A stretch of DNA of 64,000 nucleotides from Silicimonas sp. (GCA_013002465.1 JABDJO010000018.1:35356-99355); one strand, 5' to 3'. Positions 34,219 to 43,991 are shown, numbered from the stretch's first letter. The notes: generated from the sequence alone by a model not told the origin. A program made the numbers and translations.

Positions 34219-36462
34219 TTACCGCCGCTTGCGTGAAACCTTGCGCTTCTTGCCGGAACTTTTCTTCGATTTCCTGCGCACAGGTCCCTTGCCCCGTCCA
34301 CGCCGACCGGATGGCAAGGCGCTGCCCTCCAATTCCAACAACTCAAGCATCAGCCCGCCGGTCACAGGAACCGCTTCCGCAAGGCGCACAAGCACGCGCT
34401 GGCCCGCCTGAATGACAAGGCCCGTGTCCGAACCCTCCAGCGTGTGTTTGTCGCGGTCAAAGTGGAAATACTCTTGTCCGATCTCGCGGATCGGAATCAG
34501 CCCATCAGCACCGGTTTCATCAAGCCGCACAAAAGCCCCGAACCGCTGAACGCCCGATATGCGCCCCGACAGCTCGGTTCCGACACGATCAGCAAGGTAA
34601 GCGGCCAAATAGCGGTCGTTGGTGTCGCGTTCCGCCTCCATCGAACGGCGTTCGGTGGCCGAAATCTGCTCTCCTGTAGCCCGCAGACGGTCGATCTCGG
34701 ACTGCGTCAAGCCATCCTCGCCCCACCCATGGGCGGCGATCAAGGCGCGGTGGACCACAAGATCGGCGTACCTGCGAATTGGCGAGGTGAAGTGGGCATA
34801 GGCCTTCAATGCCAAACCAAAGTGACCAAAATTCTGCGGGCTGTAATAGGCCTGCGTCATCGAACGCAGCACAGCCATGTTGATCAACTCGCCATCATCG
34901 TGGTTCGACGCCTCGGCCAAAAGTCGGTTCAGATGGTCTGTCTTCAGAACCTGCCCCTTGGCCAGCGTCAAACCCGAGGCCTGAACGGTCTCGCGCAGCG
35001 CATCCAGTTTCTCGGGCGCGGGTTCTTCATGCACCCGGAAAAGCAAAGGCGACTTCTTCGCAATCAAGGTTTCGGCCGTCGCAACGTTGGCCAGAACCAT
35101 GAATTCTTCGATCAGTCGGTGCGCATCCAGACGTTCTTTGAAACTGACCGACCGAACGGTTCCGTCGTCGTCCAGTTCGACCCGACGCTCGGGAAGGTCA
35201 AGTTCCAGCGGCGCACGCCGCGCCCGCGCTTTGGTCAGCGCGTCGTAAGCCGCAAAGAGCGGCTTCAAAACCGGATCAACCAGCGGCTCTGTTTTGTCGT
35301 TTGGCGCACCGTCAATCGCAGCCTGCACCTCTTCATAATTGAGCGAAGCGGCGGACTTCATGAGGGCGCGCAGGAAAGAGTGGCCGATCATCTCGCCCTT
35401 CGCGTCGATCACCATCCGCGCGACTATCGAGGCCCGCAGCACACCTTCGTGAAGCGAACAGAGATCGCCCGACAGCCGGTCCGGCAACATCGGCACGACG
35501 CGGTCCGGGAAATAGGTCGAGTTTCCCCGTTCCCAGGCTTCGCGATCAAGTGCCGAACCGGGGGTGACGTAATGTGCAACATCCGCGATGGCGACCCAAA
35601 GGATATGGCCACCGTCGTTTTTCGGATCGGTATCGGGCTCGGCCCAGACGGCATCGTCATGATCGCGCGCGTCCGCCGGGTCGATTGTGACCAGCGGCAT
35701 CTCGGTCAGATCGGTTCGGTCTCCCAGCTTTGCCGGTTTCATCGCATCGGCTTCGGCGATGGCCTCGTCGGGAAACTGGTCGCGCAGACCGTGCTGATGG
35801 ATGGCGATCAAAGACACGGCCTTTGGCTGCGAAGGATCGCCCAGCCTCGTCACGATACGCGCGCGAGGCAAACCCAGGCGGCCCTTCGGCCCCGCGGCTT
35901 CGGCCTCGACCAGTTCGCCTTCCTTCGCGTCATTGGTGGCCCCTTGGGCAACCTGCCACTCGCGAGCTGCGCCTTTGTCGATCGGCAGGATGCGCCCACC
36001 TTCAGCGGTTTTGCGAAACACACCCAGAACACGGGCGGGGTTTGTGCCGATCCGGCGGATCAGACGGGCCTCGTAACTATGATCTTCGCCGGAAACCTTG
36101 GTCAGGCGCCCCAGGATGCGGTCTCCCTCGCCAAGGGCCGGATCGCTCGATTTCGCAATGACTAGAACAACCGGTTCCGGCCCCTCGCCCTGCCATTCCA
36201 GCGGCCGCGCAAAAAGATCGCCATCGCGCCCCGGTTCGGAAATCTGAAGCACCGACACCGGTGGCAATTGCTCGGGGTCCCGGTACGTTTTGCGGCGCTT
36301 TTCAAGTTGGCCATCCGCCTCAAGTTCACGCAAAAGACGTTTGAGGTCGATGCGATCAGCCCCTTTCACACCAAAGGCGCGCGCAATGTCTCGTTTTGAC
36401 GCCTTGGTCGGATTGTCGGAAATCCAGGCAAGAATCTCGTCTTTGGTAGGGATACTGGGCAT
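34219..36462 (-). CDS. rnr: Ribonuclease R
   Basis: This is a 3'-5' processive exoribonuclease of the RNB family, 747 residues. An N-terminal helix-turn-helix-like region (ILAWISDNPTKASKRDIARAFG) is followed by cold-shock domains. The RNB core has TIDPADARDHDDAVWAE, supplying the catalytic aspartates. An S1 domain comes next, and the basic tail is rich in K/R and G (after residue 720) as in RNase R. It degrades structured RNA and helps rRNA and tmRNA quality control. The long plus-strand frames opposite it are shadows. Confidence 0.94.
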   Translation of the reverse strand: MPSIPTKDEILAWISDNPTKASKRDIARAFGVKGADRIDLKRLLRELEADGQLEKRRKTYRDPEQLPPVSVLQISEPGRDGDLFARPLEWQGEGPEPVVLVIAKSSDPALGEGDRILGRLTKVSGEDHSYEARLIRRIGTNPARVLGVFRKTAEGGRILPIDKGAAREWQVAQGATNDAKEGELVEAEAAGPKGRLGLPRARIVTRLGDPSQPKAVSLIAIHQHGLRDQFPDEAIAEADAMKPAKLGDRTDLTEMPLVTIDPADARDHDDAVWAEPDTDPKNDGGHILWVAIADVAHYVTPGSALDREAWERGNSTYFPDRVVPMLPDRLSGDLCSLHEGVLRASIVARMVIDAKGEMIGHSFLRALMKSAASLNYEEVQAAIDGAPNDKTEPLVDPVLKPLFAAYDALTKARARRAPLELDLPERRVELDDDGTVRSVSFKERLDAHRLIEEFMVLANVATAETLIAKKSPLLFRVHEEPAPEKLDALRETVQASGLTLAKGQVLKTDHLNRLLAEASNHDDGELINMAVLRSMTQAYYSPQNFGHFGLALKAYAHFTSPIRRYADLVVHRALIAAHGWGEDGLTQSEIDRLRATGEQISATERRSMEAERDTNDRYLAAYLADRVGTELSGRISGVQRFGAFVRLDETGADGLIPIREIGQEYFHFDRDKHTLEGSDTGLVIQAGQRVLVRLAEAVPVTGGLMLELLELEGSALPSGRRGRGKGPVRRKSKKSSGKKRKVSRKRR

Positions 36463-36534
36463 GGAATTCGCCTATCACGGAGAAAAAGCGGGGTCACGCG
36501 GGATCCCCTGTTCAAGTTGCGCGAAAGCAGCCAT

Positions 36535-37110
36535 CTAAGGCGCTTTCAGATCGGTAGCCGTATCAATGTCGCTGAGCATCGCAACAACGGCAACGGGGGC
36601 TGGCAAGATCGACCGGGTCTCGGCCATGGTGTTCGACTGTGACCAACGGACCCCCTTGAACAGTGTACGCGGGGCCCGGGCCGGAGACTTCAAACCAACA
36701 AGCCAGAAACCACCATCCGTGGCCGGTCCAAGAACCGACCGTGCCGGACCAAGTGCCTGGAACGCCTTGGCAATATGCGCTCGGGTTACACCGGGGATGT
36801 CCGAGCCGATCAGCACGGTCGGGCCAGGAGTTGCCATCAGACAATGCCTCATCCGATTGCCAAGGTCACCGGCATCTTGTGCAATACGGGCAATGTCCGA
36901 AGGCCAGACGCGGCTTTGCATTCCTTCGCGGTCCGGCGAAACCGCCAGCACCAGCGACCACCGTGGGTCGCGCAGACGGCGAACCAGCCCAAGTGCCTGG
37001 TGCCGATACCACCACGCGGCAGAGGTCATTCCGATCCCGGCACCAAGCCGGGTTTTGACGCGGCCCGGGCGCGGTTCCTTGACCATCACGATAAGCGTCG
37101 GATGCCTCAA
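36535..37110 (-). CDS. DUF2064 / TIGR04282-type glycosyltransferase-like protein, 191 aa
   Basis: LIVMVKEPRPGRVKTRLGAGIG at the N-terminus resembles the nucleotide-binding loop of the DUF2064 family, which shares the fold of nucleotidyltransferases such as CofC. VLIGSDIPGVTRAHI and LGPATDGGFWLVGL are the other family blocks. Function is unproven; members are annotated in arsenosugar or cofactor contexts. It overlaps the GNAT gene by 4 bases, and that overlaps dapE, so the three are one translationally coupled unit. Confidence 0.82.
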   Translation of the reverse strand: MRHPTLIVMVKEPRPGRVKTRLGAGIGMTSAAWWYRHQALGLVRRLRDPRWSLVLAVSPDREGMQSRVWPSDIARIAQDAGDLGNRMRHCLMATPGPTVLIGSDIPGVTRAHIAKAFQALGPARSVLGPATDGGFWLVGLKSPARAPRTLFKGVRWSQSNTMAETRSILPAPVAVVAMLSDIDTATDLKAP

Positions 37111-37523
37111 AGGCCTTGAACCATCTCACGATGAGGAATGTCCGCGTCAAGGAACTCAGGCCCCCGCGCGGTGAACCCCAATGCCTCATAAAAGCCTATG
37201 GCATGGGTTTGCGCACCAAGCTTCGCGGTATGCGCGCCTTCCTCGCGAAGCGCTGTAAGCGCGGCAAGGATCAGGCCCTTGCCCAGGCCTGTGCCCCTGT
37301 GGCTTTGCAGAACGGCAACACGGCCAATCTTGCCAACCCCTTCCGAGATCAGAATACGCGCGGTGCCAACGGCCTGTTCTTCGGAAAACGCGATCAGATG
37401 CAGGGCTTCGCCATCCCTTCCATCGCGTTCGATGTCATGTGGCACACCTTGTTCCTCGATGAACACACTAGCGCGTATGTCGAATACCGTTTCCATATCG
37501 CCGGGACCTGCGCGACGGATCAT
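37107..37523 (-). CDS. GNAT-family N-acetyltransferase, 138 aa
   Basis: A small acetyltransferase with the acetyl-CoA loop ([18 protein letters not shown], the Q/R-x-x-G-x-G/A motif) and the late [17 protein letters not shown]-like [15 protein letters not shown] resembles the ElaA/GNAT branch with the early acidic loop. The acceptor is unknown. ATGA overlaps link it to dapE upstream and DUF2064 downstream. Confidence 0.85.
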   Translation of the reverse strand: MIRRAGPGDMETVFDIRASVFIEEQGVPHDIERDGRDGEALHLIAFSEEQAVGTARILISEGVGKIGRVAVLQSHRGTGLGKGLILAALTALREEGAHTAKLGAQTHAIGFYEALGFTARGPEFLDADIPHREMVQGL

Positions 37524-38662
37524 GCGAAGTAATCCTGCAAAATTCTACGATAGATCCGCGTCAGCGTGGTGATCTGCGCCACTTCCACCCGTTCGTCGAC
37601 TTGATGCATGGTCCGGCCCACCAACCCGAATTCGACCACCGGGCAATGGGATTTTATGAACCGCGCATCTGACGTCCCACCCGACGTTGACAAAACGGGT
37701 GTCACGCCGGCTTCTGCGGTAACAGCCCTTGCAACCAACGCCGACAAGTCGCCGGGAGGTGTGAGAAAGCTCTCTCCCGAGACCTTGATCTTCACGCTGA
37801 TCTCGACGCCGGTTTCCTTGGTGATCATAGCCACCTCGCGTTCAATCCACGCCGTCAGATCGTCCGAGGTATGGGTATCGTTGAAGCGAATATTCACGGT
37901 GCCGCTGCACGCGGCGGGAATTACATTGGTGGCAGGGTTGCCCGCGTCGATTGTCGTCACCGCCAGCGTCGATGGATCGAAATGTTCGGTTCCGTCGTCC
38001 AGCTTGTGGCTTGCCAGTCGATCCATCAACCGTGCCATGGCCGCCACCGGGTTCTTGGCCCTGTGTGGATAAGCCGAGTGACCCTGTACACCTTTGGCCC
38101 GAATGAACGCGCTCATCGATCCCCGTCGCCCGATTTTTATGGTGTCGCCGATAACCTCGGGGCATGTCGGCTCTCCGACGAGGCAGACACTCATGGCTTC
38201 ACCATTATCCGCCATCCAGTCCAGGATTGCTGTGGTTCCATCCGTTGCGTCGGCTTCTTCATCGCCTGTGATTGTGATCAAGATGGCGCCGTCAGGCGGA
38301 GCCGACCGCACCAGGTCAATGGCCGCGGTGACAAAGGCTGCCACGCCGGACTTCATGTCCGTCGCGCCCCGGCCATAAAGCCAGCCATCCCGGATCTGGG
38401 CGCCGAAGGGGGCATTTGACCAAAGCGCTTCGTCCCCGGTCGGCACTACATCAGTGTGCCCATTGAACCCGAACGTGCGCGCCGCGCCCTTTTCGCCCCA
38501 CCGCGCCACCAGGTTGGCGATGCCGCCCCGATCTGCCCGGAAACAGGAAAACCCCGCCTCGCTCAGAAGTCCTTCCAACAATTGGATTGCGCCGCCCTCT
38601 TCGGGCGTGACCGACGGACAACGGACAAGTCTGGATGTCAGGTCTATGGGATCAATGCTCAT
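37520..38662 (-). CDS. dapE: Succinyl-diaminopimelate desuccinylase
   Basis: DapE hydrolyses N-succinyl-LL-diaminopimelate to LL-diaminopimelate and succinate in the lysine and peptidoglycan pathway. [12 protein letters not shown] carries the first metal histidine and aspartate, [13 protein letters not shown] the general-base glutamate pair, and [14 protein letters not shown] the last histidine. 380 residues is normal. dapD in the same pathway lies at 42084, in a different unit. dapE leads the overlapping dapE-GNAT-DUF2064 group. Confidence 0.95.
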   Translation of the reverse strand: MSIDPIDLTSRLVRCPSVTPEEGGAIQLLEGLLSEAGFSCFRADRGGIANLVARWGEKGAARTFGFNGHTDVVPTGDEALWSNAPFGAQIRDGWLYGRGATDMKSGVAAFVTAAIDLVRSAPPDGAILITITGDEEADATDGTTAILDWMADNGEAMSVCLVGEPTCPEVIGDTIKIGRRGSMSAFIRAKGVQGHSAYPHRAKNPVAAMARLMDRLASHKLDDGTEHFDPSTLAVTTIDAGNPATNVIPAACSGTVNIRFNDTHTSDDLTAWIEREVAMITKETGVEISVKIKVSGESFLTPPGDLSALVARAVTAEAGVTPVLSTSGGTSDARFIKSHCPVVEFGLVGRTMHQVDERVEVAQITTLTRIYRRILQDYFA

Positions 38663-38745
38663 GGTTCATGGCTATCGCGACTGAACTCTGGCTTCAACGC
38701 AGGACTTCGGCTCGTCGGCTGGTAGCTTGGGTCAACCGGTCCCGA

Positions 38746-39384
38746 TCAACCAAGCCCAAGTCCGGCAATGACCGCTGGCAAATCCTTTGGGTGATCCACG
38801 ACGGCGGCGGCATCCTTCCATTCATCCTCCGCGCCGTAACCCCAACGAACCGCAATCGAGGCCATCCCGACTTCCTTGGCCGCAGCAATATCATGGTGCC
38901 GGTCACCAATCATGACCGCGTTCAACGGCGTTTCTCCGGTCGCCTCAAGCGCAAAGGCCAGAAGATCACCCTTCCAATTCCTCGTTCCATCAAGTTCTGG
39001 CCCGAACTCTTTTTGCATCCTCGAAGCAATCCCGAAATGCGCCGTGATCTTGCGGGCATAAGCGTGCGGCTTGGCGGTCGCCAGGTACAGCCGCGCACCG
39101 CTGCCATTCATCGCATCCAGCACCTCCATCATGCCGGCGTACATACAGGCATCATACATGCCCCCGGCAATGTAGTGTTCGCGATAGGCGGCCATGGCGG
39201 CGTCGGGTTCGCCAAGACCAATCTGGCGAAAGCTGTCCTGAAACGGTGGACCGATCATCCAGGTCAGGTCCTCTTCTGCCAGATCATGGCGTCCGATCAC
39301 CTTAAAGGCGTGCCTGAGCGACGAGACGATGCCCGGCTTGGAATCCATGAGCGTTCCGTCCAGATCAAGAAACACGGCCGTCAT
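38746..39384 (-). CDS. HAD-superfamily hydrolase, phosphoglycolate-phosphatase-like, 212 aa
   Basis: HAD motif I is FLDLDGTLMDSKPG with nucleophile D near residue 7; motif II is YLATAKP; motif IV is MIGDRHHDIAAAKEVG. The alpha-helical cap (residues 15-80) matches the Gph-like subfamily. It probably dephosphorylates a small phosphate ester; phosphoglycolate is plausible but unproven. Its ATG overlaps the stop of the 110-residue unknown gene by 4 bases, so the two are coupled. Confidence 0.86.
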   Translation of the reverse strand: MTAVFLDLDGTLMDSKPGIVSSLRHAFKVIGRHDLAEEDLTWMIGPPFQDSFRQIGLGEPDAAMAAYREHYIAGGMYDACMYAGMMEVLDAMNGSGARLYLATAKPHAYARKITAHFGIASRMQKEFGPELDGTRNWKGDLLAFALEATGETPLNAVMIGDRHHDIAAAKEVGMASIAVRWGYGAEDEWKDAAAVVDHPKDLPAVIAGLGLG

Positions 39385-39713
39385 TGGGGTTTGTCCTTCA
39401 GAACCGAGGTTTCAGCGACAATCACGGCGTTCTCCGTCAGTGCCCGCGTCATCAATGCACGATCCTCGTCGCCGATGTCGTGCCCTTCTGCCTCTCGCTC
39501 GGACAGCGTGCCATAGCTGCTGACATCCAGTGGAACCAGATCGGCTGATTTCAGTACAGCCACCGTTTCACGGACCGCTTCTGCCTCGTCCCGTCCGCTG
39601 GAATAACACAAGAGCGCAGCGCCGGTTGCAGTCTTGGGAAGCCCATCGTCGGGTCCGCGTCCGACCTCGACAAGAAGGGTGTAGACCTGAGATTGACTTT
39701 TTTCGCGTGCCAT
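39381..39713 (-). CDS. Protein of unknown function, 110 aa
   Basis: A soluble acidic protein that begins MAREKSQSQVYTLLVEVGRG and has a central ALLCYSSGRDEAEAVRETVAVL helix-like segment. I recognise no motif. It is coupled (4-base overlap) to the HAD hydrolase gene. The upstream spacing of 45 bases to the next gene suggests a longer transcript of three genes. Confidence 0.6.
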   Translation of the reverse strand: MAREKSQSQVYTLLVEVGRGPDDGLPKTATGAALLCYSSGRDEAEAVRETVAVLKSADLVPLDVSSYGTLSEREAEGHDIGDEDRALMTRALTENAVIVAETSVLKDKPQ

Positions 39714-39758
39714 GGGGCGGGCCTAGGGCGTCGGGCGCAGATTGTCCATCGTGGGCTT

Positions 39759-40424
39759 TCAGGCCCAGGGGATAAGCACCACTTGCGCGGGGTCGGTGGG
39801 GGCCATGGAGGCTGGTCGCTCATAGAGATACCGAAACCCTGCAATAACCGGCCAGGAAAGCTCGCCCGAGACCGCTTCACGCCACATACGTCCGGCATCG
39901 CTCGCAGAAACATTTTCCGCAATGGCGTCGGCCAGGCGATGCTGTTCTGCTGCTGTCAAAAGCGACATGACCTCGCCCGGCGACCGGGTCAGGCAATCCG
40001 TCCGGTCCGGTGAGCTTTCCAAATTCACCTTGCCAGACGCTTCTGCCATGCGGAATCCGTTCATCAAGGCGGCCCGCATTGTCGGATCGGCCAAACGGTA
40101 GTGTTCGCGAAACGCATCCCAGTTCCAGAACAGGTCATCGCCGCCTGTGCCATCCTGCAGTCTGTCCATCAACAGAATGGCAGTCGCCACGGCAAACCCG
40201 TTGAAATCATCGTCCGGCATGGCTGCGGATAGCAGAAGTTGTGAATAGACCCGATCCTCGCCATGCCCGATATGACCTCCGGACGCCACGATCCGGTCGA
40301 TCGCCGCGCGTTCAGTGTCAGTTGTTCCAAGCCGTGCAATCGCAGGCGAATTGCTGCGCACGGCCTCGGTTAAATCCCGGAGGGCCTGCCGGGTGCGGAA
40401 AACGTCCGCGGTACTCTTAAACAT
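39759..40424 (-). CDS. Protein of unknown function, 221 aa
   Basis: A soluble mostly helical protein with several tryptophans (FWNWDAFREHYRLAD) and no recognisable catalytic motif. The start is uncertain. The frame is open to 40520; I chose the ATG at 40424 because the extra 32 residues are proline-rich and look non-conserved, but none of the candidate ATGs has a good ribosome-binding site. It heads the minus-strand group running toward the HAD hydrolase. Confidence 0.55.
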   Translation of the reverse strand: MFKSTADVFRTRQALRDLTEAVRSNSPAIARLGTTDTERAAIDRIVASGGHIGHGEDRVYSQLLLSAAMPDDDFNGFAVATAILLMDRLQDGTGGDDLFWNWDAFREHYRLADPTMRAALMNGFRMAEASGKVNLESSPDRTDCLTRSPGEVMSLLTAAEQHRLADAIAENVSASDAGRMWREAVSGELSWPVIAGFRYLYERPASMAPTDPAQVVLIPWA

Positions 40425-40776
40425 GGGTTGAACGCTATCAGGGCCTCGTGGCGAAACATTGGCAGGCTCTGGGTGAATGAATGAAACCATTTCGATCGGA
40501 CCCAATGTGGCAGAATACACACACCCCTAAAACAGAGGTGCCATTGTCTTTGATCCGAATCGGTTAACGGGCCATGAAGGCGCTCCGCAACACGCCTGAC
40601 ATAAGGAGGGCAGAATGAAATCTCGACGCACAAATAGCAGCCCTCTGGCCCACCAATAGGGCCCCAGGCGGGCAATCCCTTTCGACGACCCGGGCCGCGT
40701 GCATGATTTGCGCGCTCTGGTCAATTTCAACTTCCCGAACGGTCATGACACCGCCGGGACAGTCAGGTGATTTGCC
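40425..40776. other. Region upstream of the BCS1-like gene with a leader ORF
   Basis: No full gene is evident in these 352 bases. A very strong ribosome-binding site (AAGGAGG) precedes a 14-codon ORF at 40615-40659, listed as a finding. The BCS1-like gene's own site AGGTGA is at the right end. Confidence 0.45.
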
Positions 40777-42015
40777 ATGTTGGACACATTGCAAACATAC
40801 GTAGCGACCGCTTTGGAAAGCGAGTTTTTTGTCGGTGGACTGGCGCTTGGCCTTCTTGGTCTGGCGGCAGGAGTTGTGCGGCTTGTTTGGCGCGGGCTTT
40901 CGGGGCTGTGCTTGCGCCGTTTGACGGTGACCGTGATGGTCGACAACAGAGTCGCCGAATTCCTGCATCTGCTGGATTGGCTGGATCACTCGGGCGCGCT
41001 TGGACGGGCCCGGCGATTCCGGCTGACGTGGATCGGTGGGCGGGGCGCGCAGAGGGCCAGCTTTGCCCCCGCACTTGGGGTACACTGGTTCGTCCTGGAT
41101 GGTCAGTTGGTGCAGCTGCACCGTGAGATGAGCGACAAGGCCCGGACCGGCAAAGGTACGCCCTTGGAAACTCTGACACTGACCCTGCCCCTTGGACGGC
41201 GTAAGACAATCGAACGCTGGATCGTCGCGGGCGCTGAACTGGATGCCAACCGAAGCCGTATTGGGCCGACGTTGCATATTTTTGCGGACGGGTACTGGAC
41301 CCAGGCCGGAGAAGTGGTGCATCGGCCAGTGTCGTCGCTGGTGGCCGAAGATGACCGGGTTGCGACCATGCTTGAAGACCTCCGCTGGTTCTATGGCGCG
41401 CGCGACTGGTACGTCGATCGGGGCGTTCCCTGGCGGCGGGGTTACCTGCTCCACGGTCCACCGGGCACCGGCAAGTCAAGCGCGATCCGTGCGGCGGCAT
41501 CTGAACTTGGGTTGGGTCTGGCGATTCTCGATCTGGGGCGTCGGACACTGACTGATGACCAGCTTTGCGAGGCCCTGGTGCAGGCGCCCGAGGACGCGGT
41601 TCTGGTGTTCGAGGACATCGACGCCGCTTTCATCGAGCGGGCAGCCGGCGAGGTTTCGACAGGCATCAGCTTTTCGGGCCTTCTGAACGCCTTGGACGGG
41701 GTGGCGGCGCAGGAAGGTCGGGCCTTGTTCATGACGACCAATCATCTGGATCGTCTGGATCCGGCATTGATCCGTCCCGGTCGGGCGGACGTGCATTTGA
41801 AACTTGGTCTGGTCGGGGCCGAGCAGGCCGCGTTGCTATTTCTTCGGTTCTTTCCCGAAGAAACGGCTCTTGCAGATCGGTTCCGTAACCGGCTGGGCGA
41901 CAGACGATATTCCCCGGCTGAATTGCAGGGGTGGCTTCTGGCCCATGCGTCGGACGCACCGCAAGCCGCCGAGGCGGACGGTTTGACACCCAAGCTGACG
42001 GTCGCCGCAGAGTAA
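40777..42015 (+). CDS. BCS1-like AAA ATPase, 412 aa
   Basis: One N-terminal membrane helix (residues 17-40) is followed by a region that looks like the BCS1_N domain (about 45-190) and a classical AAA module. The module has Walker A GPPGTGKSS at 227-235, Walker B VLVFEDIDAAF at 275-285, sensor-1 TTN at 320-322 and the arginine-finger segment LIRPGRAD at 331-338. The layout copies mitochondrial Bcs1, which translocates the folded Rieske protein of complex III. A bacterial role in membrane-protein assembly is inference. AGGTGA lies 7 bases before the ATG. A hairpin terminator follows directly. Confidence 0.85.
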   Translation: MLDTLQTYVATALESEFFVGGLALGLLGLAAGVVRLVWRGLSGLCLRRLTVTVMVDNRVAEFLHLLDWLDHSGALGRARRFRLTWIGGRGAQRASFAPALGVHWFVLDGQLVQLHREMSDKARTGKGTPLETLTLTLPLGRRKTIERWIVAGAELDANRSRIGPTLHIFADGYWTQAGEVVHRPVSSLVAEDDRVATMLEDLRWFYGARDWYVDRGVPWRRGYLLHGPPGTGKSSAIRAAASELGLGLAILDLGRRTLTDDQLCEALVQAPEDAVLVFEDIDAAFIERAAGEVSTGISFSGLLNALDGVAAQEGRALFMTTNHLDRLDPALIRPGRADVHLKLGLVGAEQAALLFLRFFPEETALADRFRNRLGDRRYSPAELQGWLLAHASDAPQAAEADGLTPKLTVAAE

Positions 42016-42041
42016 GGTGGCGGGGGAAACCTCGCCACCTT
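42014..42041 (+). terminator. Hairpin terminator after the BCS1-like gene
   Basis: AAGGTGGCG and CGCCACCTT pair over 9 bp around 10 bases. The stem starts on the last bases of the stop codon and is followed by CACTTTTATT. It may also serve dapD, which converges from the right with its stop at 42084. Confidence 0.7.
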
Positions 42042-42083
42042 CACTTTTATTCCCGGCAGACTTGAAATTGACGTAACGCGCGG

Positions 42084-42911
42084 TCAGTCCCGCAAAAGAT
42101 CGTTGATCCCGGTCTTCGAGCGGGTCCTTTCATCGACCCGTTTCACGATGACAGCACAATAAAGATTGATGCCGTTCTTGGAAGGCATGGAGCCGGCCAC
42201 AACCACCGAATAGGGCGGCACTTCGCCGTACATGACATCACCGGTTTCGCGATCAACAATCTTGGTGGACTGGCCGATGAAAACCCCCATGCCAAGAACG
42301 GAACCTTCACGGATGATGCAGCCTTCGACCACTTCCGAGCGTGCGCCGATAAAGCAGTTATCCTCGATGATCGTCGGCCCGGCCTGCATCGGTTCAAGCA
42401 CACCGCCGATGCCGACACCGCCCGAAAGATGCACGTTTTTGCCGATCTGCGCACAACTTCCAACCGTCGCCCAGGTGTCGACCATCGTGCCCTCGTCCAC
42501 ATAGGCGCCAAGGTTCACGAACGACGGCATAAGCACTACGCCTGGTGCGATGAAGGCGGATTTGCGGACCACGCAATTGGGCACAGCGCGAAAGCCGGCG
42601 GCGCGCCACTGATTGTCGCCCCAGTCCTTCCACTTGCTGTCGACCTTGTCCCACCAGGCCCCGCCTTGTGCCGAACCAGCCTGTTGTTCCATATCCTTCA
42701 ATCGAAATCCAAGCAGAACAGCCTTCTTGGCCCATTGGTTGACATGCCAGGAGCCATCGCCCTGGCGCTCGGCAACCCGAAGTTGGCCGCTGTCCAGCGC
42801 GTTCAGAGTGTCTTCGATGGCGTCGCGAGTCTCACCGGTTGTCGTTGGTGAAATGTTGTCGCGCGCGTCCCATGCGGCTTCGATCGCGGCTTCTAGCTGG
42901 GTGTTGGACAT
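42084..42911 (-). CDS. dapD: 2,3,4,5-tetrahydropyridine-2,6-dicarboxylate N-succinyltransferase
   Basis: DapD succinylates tetrahydrodipicolinate, the step before aminotransfer and DapE. The 275-residue protein has the left-handed beta-helix of hexapeptide repeats (from about residue 110: [35 protein letters not shown]) and the catalytic-loop region near DEGTMVD. The ATG at 42911 has AGAGGGGAG upstream; the frame's earlier opening at 43001 is discarded. It is followed on the minus strand by the hairpin shared with the BCS1-like gene. Confidence 0.95.
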   Translation of the reverse strand: MSNTQLEAAIEAAWDARDNISPTTTGETRDAIEDTLNALDSGQLRVAERQGDGSWHVNQWAKKAVLLGFRLKDMEQQAGSAQGGAWWDKVDSKWKDWGDNQWRAAGFRAVPNCVVRKSAFIAPGVVLMPSFVNLGAYVDEGTMVDTWATVGSCAQIGKNVHLSGGVGIGGVLEPMQAGPTIIEDNCFIGARSEVVEGCIIREGSVLGMGVFIGQSTKIVDRETGDVMYGEVPPYSVVVAGSMPSKNGINLYCAVIVKRVDERTRSKTGINDLLRD

Positions 42912-43001
42912 CGGGCTCCCCTCTTGCTGGTCGATTGGCATGTAGCGGTTGGCAGACCCAAGAGCAACGGAGCAAATTACCCCGGGATTGTGACGAGACA
43001 A

Positions 43002-43991
43002 TTAAATGAGACCAGCCGCCGGATGCTCCTCGCCGACAATCAGTCCGTCCCAGTTTTCAATCGGGCGTTTGAGAAACCGTGCCACAGCAGGATCGTCTGC
43101 ATTCAGCACCCCAAGGCGGGTCAGGATCGCGGCAATGGCCACCTCGGCTGCGCGGGTGGCTCCATCGTCGATCTTCAGCGCGACCCCCAATTGCAGATCG
43201 GGCAAAATGGCGCTGTAGACCCCCTCGGCCCCGGTCTTGACCACTGCCCTGCCATTCGCGGCCCGCATGAGGATCGTGCAGGCCTTGCCTTCTCCCGCAA
43301 CCAGGTCGGGGTGGGCGATCATCGCCTCGCGCAATGCGACCACGGCCCGATCGCGCGCGGTCCCGCCCAAGCCGAGGCTTGCGAATTTGGCCATAGCGCG
43401 CGCAAACCCGGTAAGACTGGTTGCGAAGTTCGGCGCCGAACACCCGTCGATCCCGAATCCGGGGCTGTCTTCGCCGCACATGTCTTCAAAGGTTGCCCTG
43501 ACAGATTTCTGTACCGGGTTTTCGGGATCGACATAATCCAGACTTGCCCCCAAATGTTGCGCAATCGTTAGGAAACCCGCGTGTTTGCCAGAGCAATTGT
43601 TATGTGCCCGCGTGACCGGTTGGCTATCACGGATCATTGCATGGCGAAGCGCCTTGTCGCGCGACGCCTGGGGTCCGCAGCAGAGCGCATCATCCTCCAA
43701 CCCAAGATCGGATAGCCAGCGATTGACTAATTCGACATGGCGTTGTGCGCCGCTGTGAGAGGCGCACGCCAGGGCCAGTTGTTCGCTCGAAAGTCCCGCA
43801 CCGGCCCCGCTTTCCACAAGAGGCAGGGCCTGCAGCATCTTGGACGAGGATCGCGGCAGGATGATCTTTGTCGCGTCACCCCAGGCCTCGACGATCTCGC
43901 CATCGGGGCCTGCGATAACCGCGTGTCCCAGGTGAATGGATTCGACAAATGGTCCTCGGGTAATCTCTGCCAGCGGGGCAGCTTCAGGCAT
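43002..43991 (-). CDS. Asparaginase, class-3 (Rhizobium etli ReAV-like), 329 aa
   Basis: The N-terminal IILPRSSSKMLQALPLVESGA carries the SxxK pair (S49 and K51 region) typical of the class-3 type, which has a serine-lysine dyad and no threonine nucleophile. HNNCSGKHAGFLTIA and GIDGCSAPNFA have the conserved cysteines thought to bind zinc. 329 residues fits. It hydrolyses L-asparagine to aspartate and ammonia, feeding the same aspartate pool that asd and dap use. The start lies 90 bases upstream of the dapD start in the same direction. Confidence 0.85.
   Translation of the reverse strand: MPEAAPLAEITRGPFVESIHLGHAVIAGPDGEIVEAWGDATKIILPRSSSKMLQALPLVESGAGAGLSSEQLALACASHSGAQRHVELVNRWLSDLGLEDDALCCGPQASRDKALRHAMIRDSQPVTRAHNNCSGKHAGFLTIAQHLGASLDYVDPENPVQKSVRATFEDMCGEDSPGFGIDGCSAPNFATSLTGFARAMAKFASLGLGGTARDRAVVALREAMIAHPDLVAGEGKACTILMRAANGRAVVKTGAEGVYSAILPDLQLGVALKIDDGATRAAEVAIAAILTRLGVLNADDPAVARFLKRPIENWDGLIVGEEHPAAGLI

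Noticed and set aside
34444..36165. 573-codon plus-strand open frame opposite rnr
   Set aside because: It is the antisense of a certain RNase R gene in GC-rich DNA, where long antisense frames are expected. The translation shows no domain and no ribosome-binding site.
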